Below, one piece after another: positions 22,445-31,286 of a stretch of DNA of 35,476 bases. Both the position numbers and the translations under genes were made by a program. The notes under the pieces are model-generated. The model did not search any database, was not told the origin of the DNA, and saw nothing but the letters and a program-made list of their open reading frames with translations. How positions within the stretch are numbered: the first letter of the stretch is position 1; every line of letters starts with the position of its first letter. Source of the stretch: Oscillospiraceae bacterium (lineage in GTDB: Bacteria; Bacillota; Clostridia; Oscillospirales; Acutalibacteraceae); NCBI GenBank assembly GCA_015066205.1, contig SVOV01000024.1, positions 1 to 35,476 of the forward strand, written 5' to 3'.

Positions 22445-23332
22445 TTGAAAAATGTTATTTTCGAAGGTACGGCAACGGCTCTTATTACACCGTTTTCGTC
22501 TGACGGAAAGGATGTTGATTTTAATGCTTTCCAGAAGCTTATTGATTTTCAGCTAGAAAATTCAGTAGATGCTTTGGTTGTTGCAGGAACAACGGGAGAA
22601 TCACCTGTACTGACAAGAGAGGAAAAAATCTGCCTTATCAGATCGGCAAAATACAGTTGCGGTTCTTCTACTCCTGTAATTGCAGGAACAGGATCCAATA
22701 ATACGATAGAAGCAGTAAAAAAATCAAATGATGCAGAAAAAGAGGGAGTCAACGGTTTATTGATCGTGACTCCCTATTATAATAAATGTAATCAGGACGG
22801 ATTAATCAGTCATTATTTCTATATAGCAGACAGAGTTTCAACTCCGATAATAGTTTATAATGTTCCGTCAAGAACCGGTGTTACTATTAAGCCTGAAACA
22901 TATAAAGCCTTATCTGAACATAAAAACATTGTTGCAGTTAAAGAAGCATCAGGAGATATATCCGAGTTCAGCAAGGCAATAGCCGTAGCCCCCGAGCTTG
23001 TATTTTATTCGGGAAATGATGATCAGACGGTTTCTATGATGGCGTACGGTGCAAAAGGAGTAATTTCAGTTGTTTCAAATATAATTCCCGGAGTTGTTAA
23101 AAGAATTACCGAAAGTTGCTTGAACGGTGATTATAAGGATGCTTTTCATCTGCATAAAAAGCACCTAAAATTGATGAATTCAATGTTTTGTGATGTGAAT
23201 CCGATTCCTGTCAAAAGTGCCTGTAATAAGCTTTTTAATATAAATAAGACAGTTCGTTTGCCTCTGACAGATATAAAAGAAAAAGATGAGATAATGATTT
23301 CAGAAACTTTGAAAGAATATGGTTTGATATAA
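22445..23332 (+). CDS. dapA: 4-hydroxy-tetrahydrodipicolinate synthase
   Basis: Condenses pyruvate with aspartate semialdehyde in the first committed step of diaminopimelate/lysine synthesis. The 295-residue TIM barrel shows VVAGTTGESPVLT, Schiff-base lysine K166 in AVKEASGD, and Y138/R143 in VYNVPSRTG. The start is read as TTG at 22445: GGTGAT lies 5 bases upstream and the protein begins at the usual place, while no in-frame ATG exists nearby. It is directly downstream of asd. In a spore former it also feeds dipicolinate. A long hairpin terminator follows within 4 bases of the stop. Confidence 0.96.
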   Translation: MKNVIFEGTATALITPFSSDGKDVDFNAFQKLIDFQLENSVDALVVAGTTGESPVLTREEKICLIRSAKYSCGSSTPVIAGTGSNNTIEAVKKSNDAEKEGVNGLLIVTPYYNKCNQDGLISHYFYIADRVSTPIIVYNVPSRTGVTIKPETYKALSEHKNIVAVKEASGDISEFSKAIAVAPELVFYSGNDDQTVSMMAYGAKGVISVVSNIIPGVVKRITESCLNGDYKDAFHLHKKHLKLMNSMFCDVNPIPVKSACNKLFNINKTVRLPLTDIKEKDEIMISETLKEYGLI

Positions 23333-23335
23333 TAT

Positions 23336-23384
23336 AAAGGAGCTGTAAAAAAACGAAAGTTTTTTTTGCAGCTCCTTTTCAGGG
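23336..23384 (+). terminator. Terminator of dapA
   Basis: AAAGGAGCTGTAAAAAAAC pairs with GTTTTTTTTGCAGCTCCTTT around a GAAA tetraloop, giving about 19 bp with one bulged T and one G-U pair, followed by TTTT. It also forms the left end of the larger folded element at 23336-23641. Confidence 0.8.
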
Positions 23385-23641
23385 GCGTGAAAAAAAGAGG
23401 CAGAATAAACAAACTGAGCGAAAAACAAAGCAAAGCTTTGTTTTTTCGGTTACCCGAAGGCGTACAAAGGTACGCCGAGAGGCGAAGTTTGTTTATAGCA
23501 TAAAACACAAAAAACGCAGTTTTTTGTCATTTTTTAAGTATATATATGTATAAAGGGTTTCTTGAAGACTTCAAAAGCTTTAGAAACCCCTTTGTTTATC
23601 TTGTTTTATGCGGTCTGCACTTTTTTTACAGCCCCTTTTTT
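23336..23641. mobile_element. Structured, MITE-like noncoding element
   Basis: About 306 bases with no gene. The ends are related inverted repeats: GGAGCTGTAAAAAAAC at 23339-23354 against GGGGCTGTAAAAAAAG on the other strand of the right end (23620-23635). Inside are nested inverted repeats: ATAAACAAACT 23405-23415 with AGTTTGTTTAT 23486-23496, AAAAACAAAG/CTTTGTTTTT around 23421-23445, GGCGTAC 23459-23465 with GTACGCC 23470-23476, GCATAAAACA 23498-23507 with TGTTTTATGC 23602-23611, and AAAGGGTTTCT 23552-23562 with AGAAACCCCTTT 23582-23593. Inverted ends plus stacked hairpins suggest a miniature inverted-repeat element or a structured RNA. A TA on each side could be a target duplication, which is weak evidence. 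Confidence 0.5.
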
Positions 23642-23654
23642 ACATAATAAGTGA

Positions 23655-24149
23655 TTAATCAATTATATTATTAAAGTCTTTTGTTGCAAATTCAAGAAAA
23701 TCATATAAATGCTTAAGAGCCGGACCTTCAATATATAATACCTTATTTTGAGAATAAACTATATACTTATTATGTGACAGTATATTGCCTGATAAATGAT
23801 AGCTCTCTTCGTCAAAATATGACATATTTCTGTTTTTAACATATTTCATACAGTCTACAACTGATTCAAATTCATAAGCATATACATAAAACAGGTTATT
23901 TTGCCATTTGATTTTAGCATTGAATGAGTCTACAGGCACCAGATCTTTGAGAAATTTATCGTTTTTAATTGTTTCTGAAGTAAATTCAGTGATTTTATCA
24001 AGCTCATTTATATCAGTAAAGATTTTATGCTGATAATCATTTCCTGTGTCGAAAGTTGTGATGCCCAAAAAGATAAAAAATACTATAAATCCGATAAAGA
24101 GAATCAGAAATAATTTAAGCCGATTATTTCGTTTTTTGTTGATTTCCAT
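23655..24149 (-). CDS. Membrane-anchored hypothetical protein
   Basis: I do not recognise this 164-residue protein. It starts with a basic cytoplasmic stretch (MEINKKRNNRLK) and one strong membrane segment (about 13-33), followed by a ~130-residue extracytoplasmic part. That part is rich in aromatic and charged residues (KWQNNLFYVYAYEFES, SYHLSGNILSHNKYIVYSQ) and looks alpha/beta. No cysteine pairs or lipobox are present. The ATG has GGAGTG 6 bases upstream. It lies alone between the folded element after dapA and the pckG terminator. Confidence 0.6.
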   Translation of the reverse strand: MEINKKRNNRLKLFLILFIGFIVFFIFLGITTFDTGNDYQHKIFTDINELDKITEFTSETIKNDKFLKDLVPVDSFNAKIKWQNNLFYVYAYEFESVVDCMKYVKNRNMSYFDEESYHLSGNILSHNKYIVYSQNKVLYIEGPALKHLYDFLEFATKDFNNIID

Positions 24150-24175
24150 TATTACACTCCATATTTAAGACAGAA

Positions 24176-24210
24176 AAGTATAAAACAGCACCTGAAAAAA
24201 ACAGGTGCTG
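24176..24210 (-). terminator. Terminator of pckG
   Basis: On the minus strand, CAGCACCTG / CAGGTGCTG (9 bp, seven-T loop) is followed by TTTTATACTTTT. It starts 14 bases after the pckG stop. Confidence 0.8.
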
Positions 24211-24223
24211 CTATAAACTAAAA

Positions 24224-26002
24224 TCAGTTAAGGCTGTTTCTGAGGTTTTCGAGCTCATTCTTAAGAGTTTCGGGAAGCTTGTCACCGAATCTGCCGTAGA
24301 ATTCTTCGATACCGGGAATTTCATCCTTCCAAAGAGCATTATCAACAACAAGGATGGATTCAAGAGTTTCCTTTGAAACCTCATCCTCAATGCCTGTAAG
24401 ATCGATATCATCAGCAAAAGGTACATAACCGATAGCAGTTTCTCTTGCATCTACCTTACCGTCGCAACGGTCAAGAATCCAGTTAAGAACTCTGAGGTTA
24501 TCACCGAAGCCGGGCCATAAGAAATTGCCTTCATCGTCTTTTCTGAACCAGTTAACATTGAAGATCTTAGGAGCCTTTTCGGGATCAAGAGTCTTACCGA
24601 TTTCGATCCAATGCTGCCAATAGTCACCCATATTGTAGCCGCAGAAAGGAAGCATAGCCATGGGATCACGACGGACAACGCCGACTGCACCTGCAGCTGC
24701 AGCTGTTGTTTCGGATGCCATAATTGAACCTACGAATACACCGTTATTCCAGTCCTTTGACTGATATACGAGAGGAGCAAGCTTTGCGCGTCTGCCGCCG
24801 AATACGAATGCAGAGATCGGGACACCCTGAGGATTCTCAAATTCAGAGCTGAGGCAAGGACAGTTAACAGCGGGAGCTGTAAATCTTGAGTTGGGATGAG
24901 CACCCTTAACTTCAGCAGTTTTTCCGTTCCAGGGCTGGCCGATCCAGTCATTTGCATTTTCGGGAGGATTCTTATCAAGACCTTCCCACCATACAGTGTT
25001 ATTATCAAGATTATGAGCAACGTTTGTAAAAATAGTTCCCTGCTTTGTTGAAAGAAGTGCATTGGGATTGGACTTCATATTTGTTCCGGGAGCAACACCG
25101 AAGAAACCGTTTTCAGGATTGATAGCATAAAGTCTTCCGTCTTCGCCCTTTCTGATCCAGGATATATCGTCGCCTACACACCATACCTTGTAGCCTGCCT
25201 TCTTATATCCCTCGGGAGGAATAAGCATAGCAAGGTTGGTCTTGCCGCAAGCAGAGGGGAAAGCAGCACAGATATACTTTGTTTCGCCCTTAGGATTTTC
25301 AACGCCAAGAATGAGCATATGCTCAGCCTGCCAGCCTTCTTTCCATCCCTGATAGGATGCGATACGAAGAGCAAAGCACTTTTTGCCGAGAAGAACATTT
25401 CCGCCGTAGCCTGAGTTTACTGAAATGATAGTATTGTCCTGAGGGAACTGACAGATCCAACGCTTTTCGGGATCGATTTCGCACTTGCAATGAAGTCCGC
25501 GAACCCAGTCATTTGAATCGCCGAGAACATCAAGAACGGACTTTCCGACTCTTGTCATAATAGCCATATTAAGAACAACATAGATAGAGTCAGTAAGCTC
25601 AATACCTGCTTTGGAGAACTTTGAGCCAACAGGACCCATTGAATAAGGAATTACATACATTGTTCTGCCCTTATAAGAATCACGGGCAATGTTGTAGAGC
25701 ATTTCATAGCATTCGCCGGGCTCCATCCAATGGTTAGTGGGGCCTGCTTCTTCTTTTGTGGGAGTACAGATAAGAGTTCTGTCTTCAACACGGGCAACAT
25801 CTGTAGGATGAGTTCTGTGAAGATAACATTCGGGAAGAAGCTCATCATTGAGCTTGATAAGCTCGCCTGTTGAGCAAGCTTCAGCTCTTAAAGCGTCAAT
25901 CTGTTCCTTTGAACCGTCGATCCACACGATTTTATCGGGCTTGACAAGTTCAACTTTTTCTTCGATCCAGCTGAGAATCGACTTGTTTGTGGTAAGTGAC
26001 AT
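24224..26002 (-). CDS. pckG: Phosphoenolpyruvate carboxykinase (GTP)
   Basis: Interconverts oxaloacetate + GTP and phosphoenolpyruvate + CO2 + GDP. In fermenting anaerobes it often runs towards oxaloacetate for succinate formation. The 592-residue length and motifs are those of the GTP-dependent class: the P-loop-like AFPSACGKTNLAML near residue 250, WCVGDDISWIRKG, the metal-site stretch SGYGGNVLLGKKCFALR, and NVNWFRKDDEGNFLWPGFGDN. The class-typical Cys is in SACGKTN. AAGGAG lies 8 bases from the ATG. A strong promoter (TTGACA-17-TATATT) overlaps the 3' end of tsaD, so the gene is transcribed on its own and ends in a clear terminator. Confidence 0.97.
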   Translation of the reverse strand: MSLTTNKSILSWIEEKVELVKPDKIVWIDGSKEQIDALRAEACSTGELIKLNDELLPECYLHRTHPTDVARVEDRTLICTPTKEEAGPTNHWMEPGECYEMLYNIARDSYKGRTMYVIPYSMGPVGSKFSKAGIELTDSIYVVLNMAIMTRVGKSVLDVLGDSNDWVRGLHCKCEIDPEKRWICQFPQDNTIISVNSGYGGNVLLGKKCFALRIASYQGWKEGWQAEHMLILGVENPKGETKYICAAFPSACGKTNLAMLIPPEGYKKAGYKVWCVGDDISWIRKGEDGRLYAINPENGFFGVAPGTNMKSNPNALLSTKQGTIFTNVAHNLDNNTVWWEGLDKNPPENANDWIGQPWNGKTAEVKGAHPNSRFTAPAVNCPCLSSEFENPQGVPISAFVFGGRRAKLAPLVYQSKDWNNGVFVGSIMASETTAAAAGAVGVVRRDPMAMLPFCGYNMGDYWQHWIEIGKTLDPEKAPKIFNVNWFRKDDEGNFLWPGFGDNLRVLNWILDRCDGKVDARETAIGYVPFADDIDLTGIEDEVSKETLESILVVDNALWKDEIPGIEEFYGRFGDKLPETLKNELENLRNSLN

Positions 26003-26045
26003 TTGTTATTCTCCTTATATTAGAAAAAAATTTCAAATCAGTATT

Positions 26046-26074
26046 AATATACTATATTGTGATATTTTTGTCAA
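26046..26074 (-). promoter_or_regulatory. Sigma-A promoter for pckG inside the end of tsaD
   Basis: On the minus strand: perfect -35 TTGACA at 26069-26074, a 17-base spacer and -10 TATATT at 26046-26051. The -35 and the spacer are within the last codons of tsaD. Confidence 0.7.
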
Positions 26075-27071
26075 TATCTAAAGCCGCAGTTGCATTAAGT
26101 TTTAATGATGCGATCTGACCGTTCTGATACTCATAAAAGGCTTGTGAGCCCACCATGGCAGCATTATCTCCGCAGTATTTAAGATCAGGCATATAAAGCT
26201 TGATTTTATACTTATCAGCGAGAGTTTTCATTTCTCTTCTTAAGACTGAGTTTGCCGATACACCGCCTGCGAGGATTAACCTTTCGGGATGCAGTATATT
26301 TATTGCTTTTTCTGTTCTGTCACAAAGAATCTTAACAACAGTGCCGATATATGAGGCTCCTATGTTTTTAACATCAGGCTTTTCACCTTTTTGTTCGAGA
26401 TTATGGACAAGATTAATGACGGCTGTTTTAAGTCCCGAAAAGCTGAAATCAAGCTCCGAATCCTGTATTTTCGGCAGCGGAAATTTATAAGAATGCGGAT
26501 CACCGTCAGCCGCTTCCCTATCCATATTTAGTCCTCCCGGGTAAGGCAGACCCATTGTTCTTGCCGCTTTGTCCATTGCTTCACCTGCAGCATCATCACG
26601 GGTTCTTCCTATAATTTCATAATCCGTATAATCCTTGACATTTATAAGATGTGTATGACCGCCTGATACTACAAGAGCAAGAAAGGGAGGCTTGAGTTCA
26701 TCAGAGCAGATATAATTTGAGGCGATATGGCTTCTTAAATGATGTACGGGAATTAAAGGCTTTCCTGTACTGTAAGAAAGACCCTTTGCAAAATTTACGC
26801 CTACAAGAAGAGCACCTATAAGGCCGGGTGCATAAGTGCAGGCAACAGCATCTATGTCATTAAGTTCTATTTCTGCTTCTTCAAGTGCCTTTCTGCATAC
26901 TCCCGATATGGACTCACAATGGCGTCTTGATGCAATTTCAGGTACAACACCGCCATATAGAATATGCTCGGGGACCTGCGATGCAATTACGGACGATAAC
27001 ACCTGTCTTCCGTCTTCAACAACGGCTGCTGCGGTGTCATCACAGGAGGATTCGATAGCTAATATTTTCAA
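26052..27071 (-). CDS. tsaD: tRNA N6-threonylcarbamoyladenosine transferase TsaD
   Basis: Transfers the threonylcarbamoyl group from TC-AMP to A37 of ANN-reading tRNAs, together with TsaB and TsaE. The 339-residue protein starts MKILAIESSCDDTAAAVV, has the iron-binding H111 and H115 in PVHHLRSHIASN, the VSGGHTHL loop, and ends with the nucleotide/metal motif KYCGDNAAMVGSQAF. The start is TTG at 27071, with AGGTGAT 6 bases upstream, and it overlaps the rimI stop by four bases (TTGA). tsaB and tsaE are not in the window. It is the last gene of the polA-rimI-tsaD run. Confidence 0.97.
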   Translation of the reverse strand: MKILAIESSCDDTAAAVVEDGRQVLSSVIASQVPEHILYGGVVPEIASRRHCESISGVCRKALEEAEIELNDIDAVACTYAPGLIGALLVGVNFAKGLSYSTGKPLIPVHHLRSHIASNYICSDELKPPFLALVVSGGHTHLINVKDYTDYEIIGRTRDDAAGEAMDKAARTMGLPYPGGLNMDREAADGDPHSYKFPLPKIQDSELDFSFSGLKTAVINLVHNLEQKGEKPDVKNIGASYIGTVVKILCDRTEKAINILHPERLILAGGVSANSVLRREMKTLADKYKIKLYMPDLKYCGDNAAMVGSQAFYEYQNGQIASLKLNATAALDIDKNITI

Positions 27072-27541
27072 TTGTGTATCACCTCATTATTAAAGTATAA
27101 AGTATAAATGCAGGCATTTTCCTTCGGCGCGGAATAAAAATCGCGTCTTATTCCTTGTAGCTTGAATCCGTATTTTTCATAAAGCCTGCGGGCTGTTTCA
27201 TTTGATTCTCTGACCTCAAGGGTGGCAAATGAACAATTACCTTCTGACAGAATTCTTATAAGCTCTTCAATAAGTGAACTTCCGATATGTCTGTTCCTGA
27301 ATTTCTCATCAACTGCAAGGTTTGAAATATAAAACTCATCAAGAATCATCTGCCCGCTGATGTAGCCTGCAACAACTGAATCTGTTTTTGCTGTCAGAAA
27401 AATAACATTATCGCGACAAATCTCGTCATCAATCTGCTTATGGCTCCAAGGCACAGAAAAGCATTTCTTTTCAATTTCGGCAATACTGCAGCTGTCAACG
27501 GATTCGGCTCCGGAAATTATATATTCAGCTTTTGGCATCAT
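27068..27541 (-). CDS. rimI: Ribosomal protein S18-alanine N-acetyltransferase RimI
   Basis: A GNAT acetyltransferase that in E. coli acetylates the N-terminal Ala of ribosomal protein S18. The 157-residue product has WSHKQIDDEI near the start, ISNLAVDEKFRNRHIGSSLIEELI as the acetyl-CoA binding core (Q/R-x-x-G/A type loop, here RNRHIG), and LEVRESNETARRLYEKYGFK as the terminal GNAT motif. Position next to tsaD is common in Firmicutes and supports the name. The ATG at 27541 overlaps the last codons of polA by 17 bases, with GGAG 7 bases upstream, so the genes are translationally coupled. Its exact protein target here is inferred. Confidence 0.88.
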   Translation of the reverse strand: MMPKAEYIISGAESVDSCSIAEIEKKCFSVPWSHKQIDDEICRDNVIFLTAKTDSVVAGYISGQMILDEFYISNLAVDEKFRNRHIGSSLIEELIRILSEGNCSFATLEVRESNETARRLYEKYGFKLQGIRRDFYSAPKENACIYTLYFNNEVIHN

Positions 27542-30149
27542 ACCAGGACTCCCCTATCCCCGAATCAACGGAAAGCTTTACAGAAAGCGTTACTGCATTT
27601 TCCATTTCTTCTTTTATGATATCGGCAACAGCCTTTACATCCTTTTCAGGTGCTTCTGCCATAAGTTCATCGTGTACCTGCATTATCAGGTGTGAATCGG
27701 GATATTCGGACTTCAGTCTTTTATATACCCTTATCATAGCAATTTTGATTATATCAGCGGCGGTGCCCTGAATCGGCATATTTCTTGCAACTCTTTCACC
27801 GAAGGAACGAATCATACCGTTGGAGGAAGAAAGCTCGGGAAGGTATCTTCTTCTTCCGAACATAGTTTCCGAATAACCTTTTTCTTTTGCATCGGAAATA
27901 CATTTTTCCATATATGAATTTACTGATGAATACAATGCGAGATAAGATTTTATAAAAGAGTCGGCCTCAGCACGGGTAGATTTAATATCCTTTGCGAGAG
28001 AAAAAGCACCGATACCGTAAACTATGCCGAAATTGACAGCTTTAGCCTTGCTCCTCAGTTCACTCGTTACATTTTGTAATTCAACACCGAACACCTTTGA
28101 TGCGGTAACGGAATGAATGTCAGTATCGGAATTAAAAGCATTTATCATATTTTTATCATCAGCGAGAGCAGCAAGCACACGAAGCTCAATCTGAGAGTAG
28201 TCGGCATCAATGATCTTATATCCGTTTTCTGCAACGAAGAACTTTCTCATTTCTCTGCCGAGAGGCGTTCTTACAGGAATATTCTGAAGATTCGGTTCAA
28301 GAGAAGACAGTCTTCCGGTTCTTGTCTCTGTCTGATTAAATGTAGAGCGGATTCTGTTATCTGAGCTTACAGCTTTCAGCAGTCCTTCACAATAGGTTGA
28401 TTTAAGCTTCGTGAATGTTCTGTATTCGAGAATCATCGAAACAACAGGATATTCTTCAGCAAGACTTTCAAGAACCTCTGCATTTGTCGAATAGCCTGTT
28501 TTAGTCTTTTTCTTTGCAGGAAGTCCTAATTTTTCAAATAGAATCACACCTAATTGCTTTGGAGAATTAATATTGAATTTCTCTCCAGCAAGGTCATATA
28601 TATCTTTTTCAAGGTTTTCAATTCTGTCAGAAAGCATTTCGGAGAAAGCTCTGATGCCGTCAGGATCTACCTTCATACCGTAAAGCTCCATAGAGGCAAG
28701 AACCTCGGCGAGAGGTATTTCTATTTCAGTCAGAAGCTTCATCTGATTTCTTTCGGTTATAATGGCTGAAAGCCTGTCAGAAAGCACCTTCATAAGACAA
28801 AGACATTCGCAAAATTCCTTGTTATTTTCATAGAATGCTTCTGAAAATTCATTTTTGAATTCAGGCTTTAGCGAATTGACATTATAAGATAATGCTAAAG
28901 CTCTAACTGAATAATCTGATGAATTAACATCAAGGAGATAGGCTGCAAGGGAGATATCAAATCTGATATTTTTAGCTGAAATGCCATTTCTTAAGCAATA
29001 TGCAAATAGTCTTTTACTGTTATCTGTAAATATTTCTTTTGTATTTTCAAGAAGCTTCTTTAAAAAGGCATTAAAAAACAGAGAATCATTATCAACTATA
29101 AAAATCTTATCATTTGTTGTAATGCCGATAAAATCGGGAGTTTCACCGTTGAAATGAATATTGATGTAAAGTCGTTCAATGCCATCAGTAAGAAATTCTG
29201 CCGAATCGCTATTAATAACATCAAATACAGCTGACAAAGAATCTGCTGAAGTTGCATTTGCCGAAAGTGCAATTTCCTTTTCTTTTTCAAGATCAAGTCT
29301 TGAAATGAGCTTGAACATTTCATGGCGGGCAAGCTCTTTAAGAAGAAGAGCGGAATCTCGTGTTTGTGTAAGATATGATGACATATCAGTATTGACCGGT
29401 GCATTCTTTGAAATTGTCCCGAGTTCCCTTGAAAAGAAAGCACTTTCTTTTCCGTTTTCAAGCTTGATTTTAACGCCATTGGATGCTTCTACAGCATCTA
29501 AGTCTTTATAGATATTATCTATGGTGCCGTACTTTTTTATAAGCTCCCCTGCTGTTTTGGGACCTATACCCGCAACACCGGGAATATTATCGGAGCTGTC
29601 CCCTTGAAGAGCTTTAAGCTCGATCATACCTGCAGGAGAAACACCGTATTCATTAAAAAGCTGATTTCTATCGTATTCAACAGTTTGAGTTTTACCCATT
29701 TTTGTCGTAGTAAGAAGAACTGAAACATTGTCTGATATAAGCTGAAGAGAATCTCTGTCGCCTGTTGCAATATAACAATGGTCACAGTCGCCAATTGATG
29801 CTGACAAAGTTCCCAAAATGTCATCTGCTTCAAAGCCCGGACACTCAATAACTGAACATCCGTATGCCTTAAGTAAAGTTTTCAGAGGCTCGAACTGTTC
29901 AAGAAGCTCAGGCGGAGGACTTTTTCTTCCTGCCTTATATTCGGTATACATATTATGCCTGAAGGTCGGCTGATGCACATCAAATGCAACTATAATTGAA
30001 TCAGGAGAATATTTATCATCGAGATTAAGAAGAATATTCATAAAGCCGTACAATGCATTAGTGAAATGACCGTCCTTTGCGTTGAGAAGCTTTATTCCGT
30101 AAAAGGCTCTGTTAATTATGCTGTTTCCGTCTATAACAAGATATTTCAT
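27525..30149 (-). CDS. polA: DNA polymerase I
   Basis: Fills gaps and removes RNA primers. The 874-residue protein has an N-terminal 5'-3' exonuclease (MKYLVIDGNSIINRAFYG, ECPGFEADDILGTLS, LKALQGDSSDNIPGVAGIGPKTA) up to about 290. A middle 3'-5' exonuclease-like domain follows, and then the polymerase domain. Motif A (DADYSQIELRVLA) is near residue 650, motif B (RSKAKAVNFGIVYG) near 700, and motif C (QVHDELMAE) near 825. The middle domain lacks the usual DxE metal motif: the matching strand reads IERLYINIHF. Proofreading is therefore probably lost, as in Bacillus and Thermus Pol I. The start at 30149 follows AAAGGAG by 7 bases; an upstream in-frame ATG at 30218 is not favoured. It heads polA-rimI-tsaD. 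Confidence 0.95.
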   Translation of the reverse strand: MKYLVIDGNSIINRAFYGIKLLNAKDGHFTNALYGFMNILLNLDDKYSPDSIIVAFDVHQPTFRHNMYTEYKAGRKSPPPELLEQFEPLKTLLKAYGCSVIECPGFEADDILGTLSASIGDCDHCYIATGDRDSLQLISDNVSVLLTTTKMGKTQTVEYDRNQLFNEYGVSPAGMIELKALQGDSSDNIPGVAGIGPKTAGELIKKYGTIDNIYKDLDAVEASNGVKIKLENGKESAFFSRELGTISKNAPVNTDMSSYLTQTRDSALLLKELARHEMFKLISRLDLEKEKEIALSANATSADSLSAVFDVINSDSAEFLTDGIERLYINIHFNGETPDFIGITTNDKIFIVDNDSLFFNAFLKKLLENTKEIFTDNSKRLFAYCLRNGISAKNIRFDISLAAYLLDVNSSDYSVRALALSYNVNSLKPEFKNEFSEAFYENNKEFCECLCLMKVLSDRLSAIITERNQMKLLTEIEIPLAEVLASMELYGMKVDPDGIRAFSEMLSDRIENLEKDIYDLAGEKFNINSPKQLGVILFEKLGLPAKKKTKTGYSTNAEVLESLAEEYPVVSMILEYRTFTKLKSTYCEGLLKAVSSDNRIRSTFNQTETRTGRLSSLEPNLQNIPVRTPLGREMRKFFVAENGYKIIDADYSQIELRVLAALADDKNMINAFNSDTDIHSVTASKVFGVELQNVTSELRSKAKAVNFGIVYGIGAFSLAKDIKSTRAEADSFIKSYLALYSSVNSYMEKCISDAKEKGYSETMFGRRRYLPELSSSNGMIRSFGERVARNMPIQGTAADIIKIAMIRVYKRLKSEYPDSHLIMQVHDELMAEAPEKDVKAVADIIKEEMENAVTLSVKLSVDSGIGESWYDAKS

Positions 30150-30176
30150 AGCTTTTCTCCTTTGGTTATTCATATA

Positions 30177-30185
30177 ATTATACCA
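30177..30185 (-). promoter_or_regulatory. Extended -10 promoter for polA
   Basis: On the minus strand, TGGTATAAT: an extended -10 with consensus TATAAT at 30177-30182, about 28 bases ahead of the polA ATG. No good -35 is present at the standard distance. Confidence 0.5.
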
Positions 30186-30252
30186 CAATATTATTTGATA
30201 TGCTACTTTATTTTTCAATTTTTTTGTGTTATTATTTATCAGGTGATAAATT

Positions 30253-31218
30253 ATGATGATTTCTGATGTGAGAATAGATGGTTTTGCAGCGCTGGCACCT
30301 ATGGCAGGTGTTGCAGATCTTCCATTCAGAGTGCTTTGTAAAAATTACGGCGCCGCATATACTGTCGGCGAAATGGTCAGTGCTAAAGGCATTTCGATGA
30401 ACGATAAAAAATCGCAGATTCTGTTAAAAACTGACACATCTGAACATCCCTGCGCTGTTCAGATATTCGGCAATGAGCCTGAAATAATGGCTGAAGCTGC
30501 TGTTTATTCTCTTAAATTTTCTCCTGATATTATTGACATAAATATGGGCTGTCCCGCACCTAAAATAGTAAAGAACAAATCGGGCTCTGTTCTTATGAAG
30601 GACCAGGTTCTCGCCGGAAAAATAACGAGAGCCGTATCTGACGCCGTAAAAATACCTGTTACTGTAAAATTCAGAACGGGTTGGGATGAAAACTCAAAAA
30701 ACTGTGTCGAATTTGCAAAAATCATTGAAGCCAACGGTGCTTCCGCAATAACGATTCACGGAAGAACTAAGGAACAGATGTATGCTCCTCCGGTAGATAT
30801 TGATTCAATAGCTGCTGTTAAAAAAGCAGTAAATATACCCGTAATCGGCAACGGAGATATTTTTACGCCGGAGGATGCAAAGAATATGTATGAAATCACC
30901 GGCTGTGACTTAGTTATGATAGGCCGAGGAGCTTTCGGCAGACCTTGGCTGTTTTCTCAGATAAATGATTATTTTGCGAAGGGAACTTATTTGCCCGATC
31001 CCTCTCCGGAAGAAAGAATGAATATAATGCTTACTCACGCTGACAGCATATGCTCTTTTTACGGAGAAAGCAGAGGTATGTGCGAGCTCAGAAAGCATGC
31101 TTTGTGGTATACAAAGGGACTTAAGGGGTCTGCAAAGTTAAGAAAGGAATTCAGCGTTGTAAAAAGCTTCGATGAACTGAAGCTGCTTGCTGAAAAAATT
31201 ACTCAGATCAAAGAATAA
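30253..31218 (+). CDS. dusB: tRNA-dihydrouridine synthase, DusB-like
   Basis: An FMN enzyme that reduces uridines in the D-loop of tRNAs. The 321-residue protein has the family motifs LAPMAGVADLPFR, QIFGNEPE, DINMGCPAPKIV (catalytic Cys in GCPAPK), HGRTKEQMY, VIGNGDI and MIGRGAFGRPWLF in the usual TIM-barrel order, then a C-terminal helical domain with RKHALWYTKGLKGSAKLR. AGGTGAT lies 5 bases before the ATG at 30253; the next codon is also ATG. A likely extended -10 (TGTTATTAT at 30227-30235) lies upstream, divergent from polA. Downstream is tRNA-Ser with its own promoter. Which D-loop positions it modifies cannot be told. Confidence 0.93.
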   Translation: MMISDVRIDGFAALAPMAGVADLPFRVLCKNYGAAYTVGEMVSAKGISMNDKKSQILLKTDTSEHPCAVQIFGNEPEIMAEAAVYSLKFSPDIIDINMGCPAPKIVKNKSGSVLMKDQVLAGKITRAVSDAVKIPVTVKFRTGWDENSKNCVEFAKIIEANGASAITIHGRTKEQMYAPPVDIDSIAAVKKAVNIPVIGNGDIFTPEDAKNMYEITGCDLVMIGRGAFGRPWLFSQINDYFAKGTYLPDPSPEERMNIMLTHADSICSFYGESRGMCELRKHALWYTKGLKGSAKLRKEFSVVKSFDELKLLAEKITQIKE

Positions 31219-31243
31219 TTTTTATAAAAACTGAAAAAAGGAC

Positions 31244-31272
31244 TTGATTTTTTATTAAGCATCAGTTATAAT
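31244..31272 (+). promoter_or_regulatory. Sigma-A promoter for tRNA-Ser
   Basis: -35 TTGATT at 31244-31249, a 17-base spacer and consensus -10 TATAAT at 31267-31272, ending 14 bases before the tRNA. Confidence 0.8.
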
Positions 31273-31286
31273 AGCATTCGTCCTTT

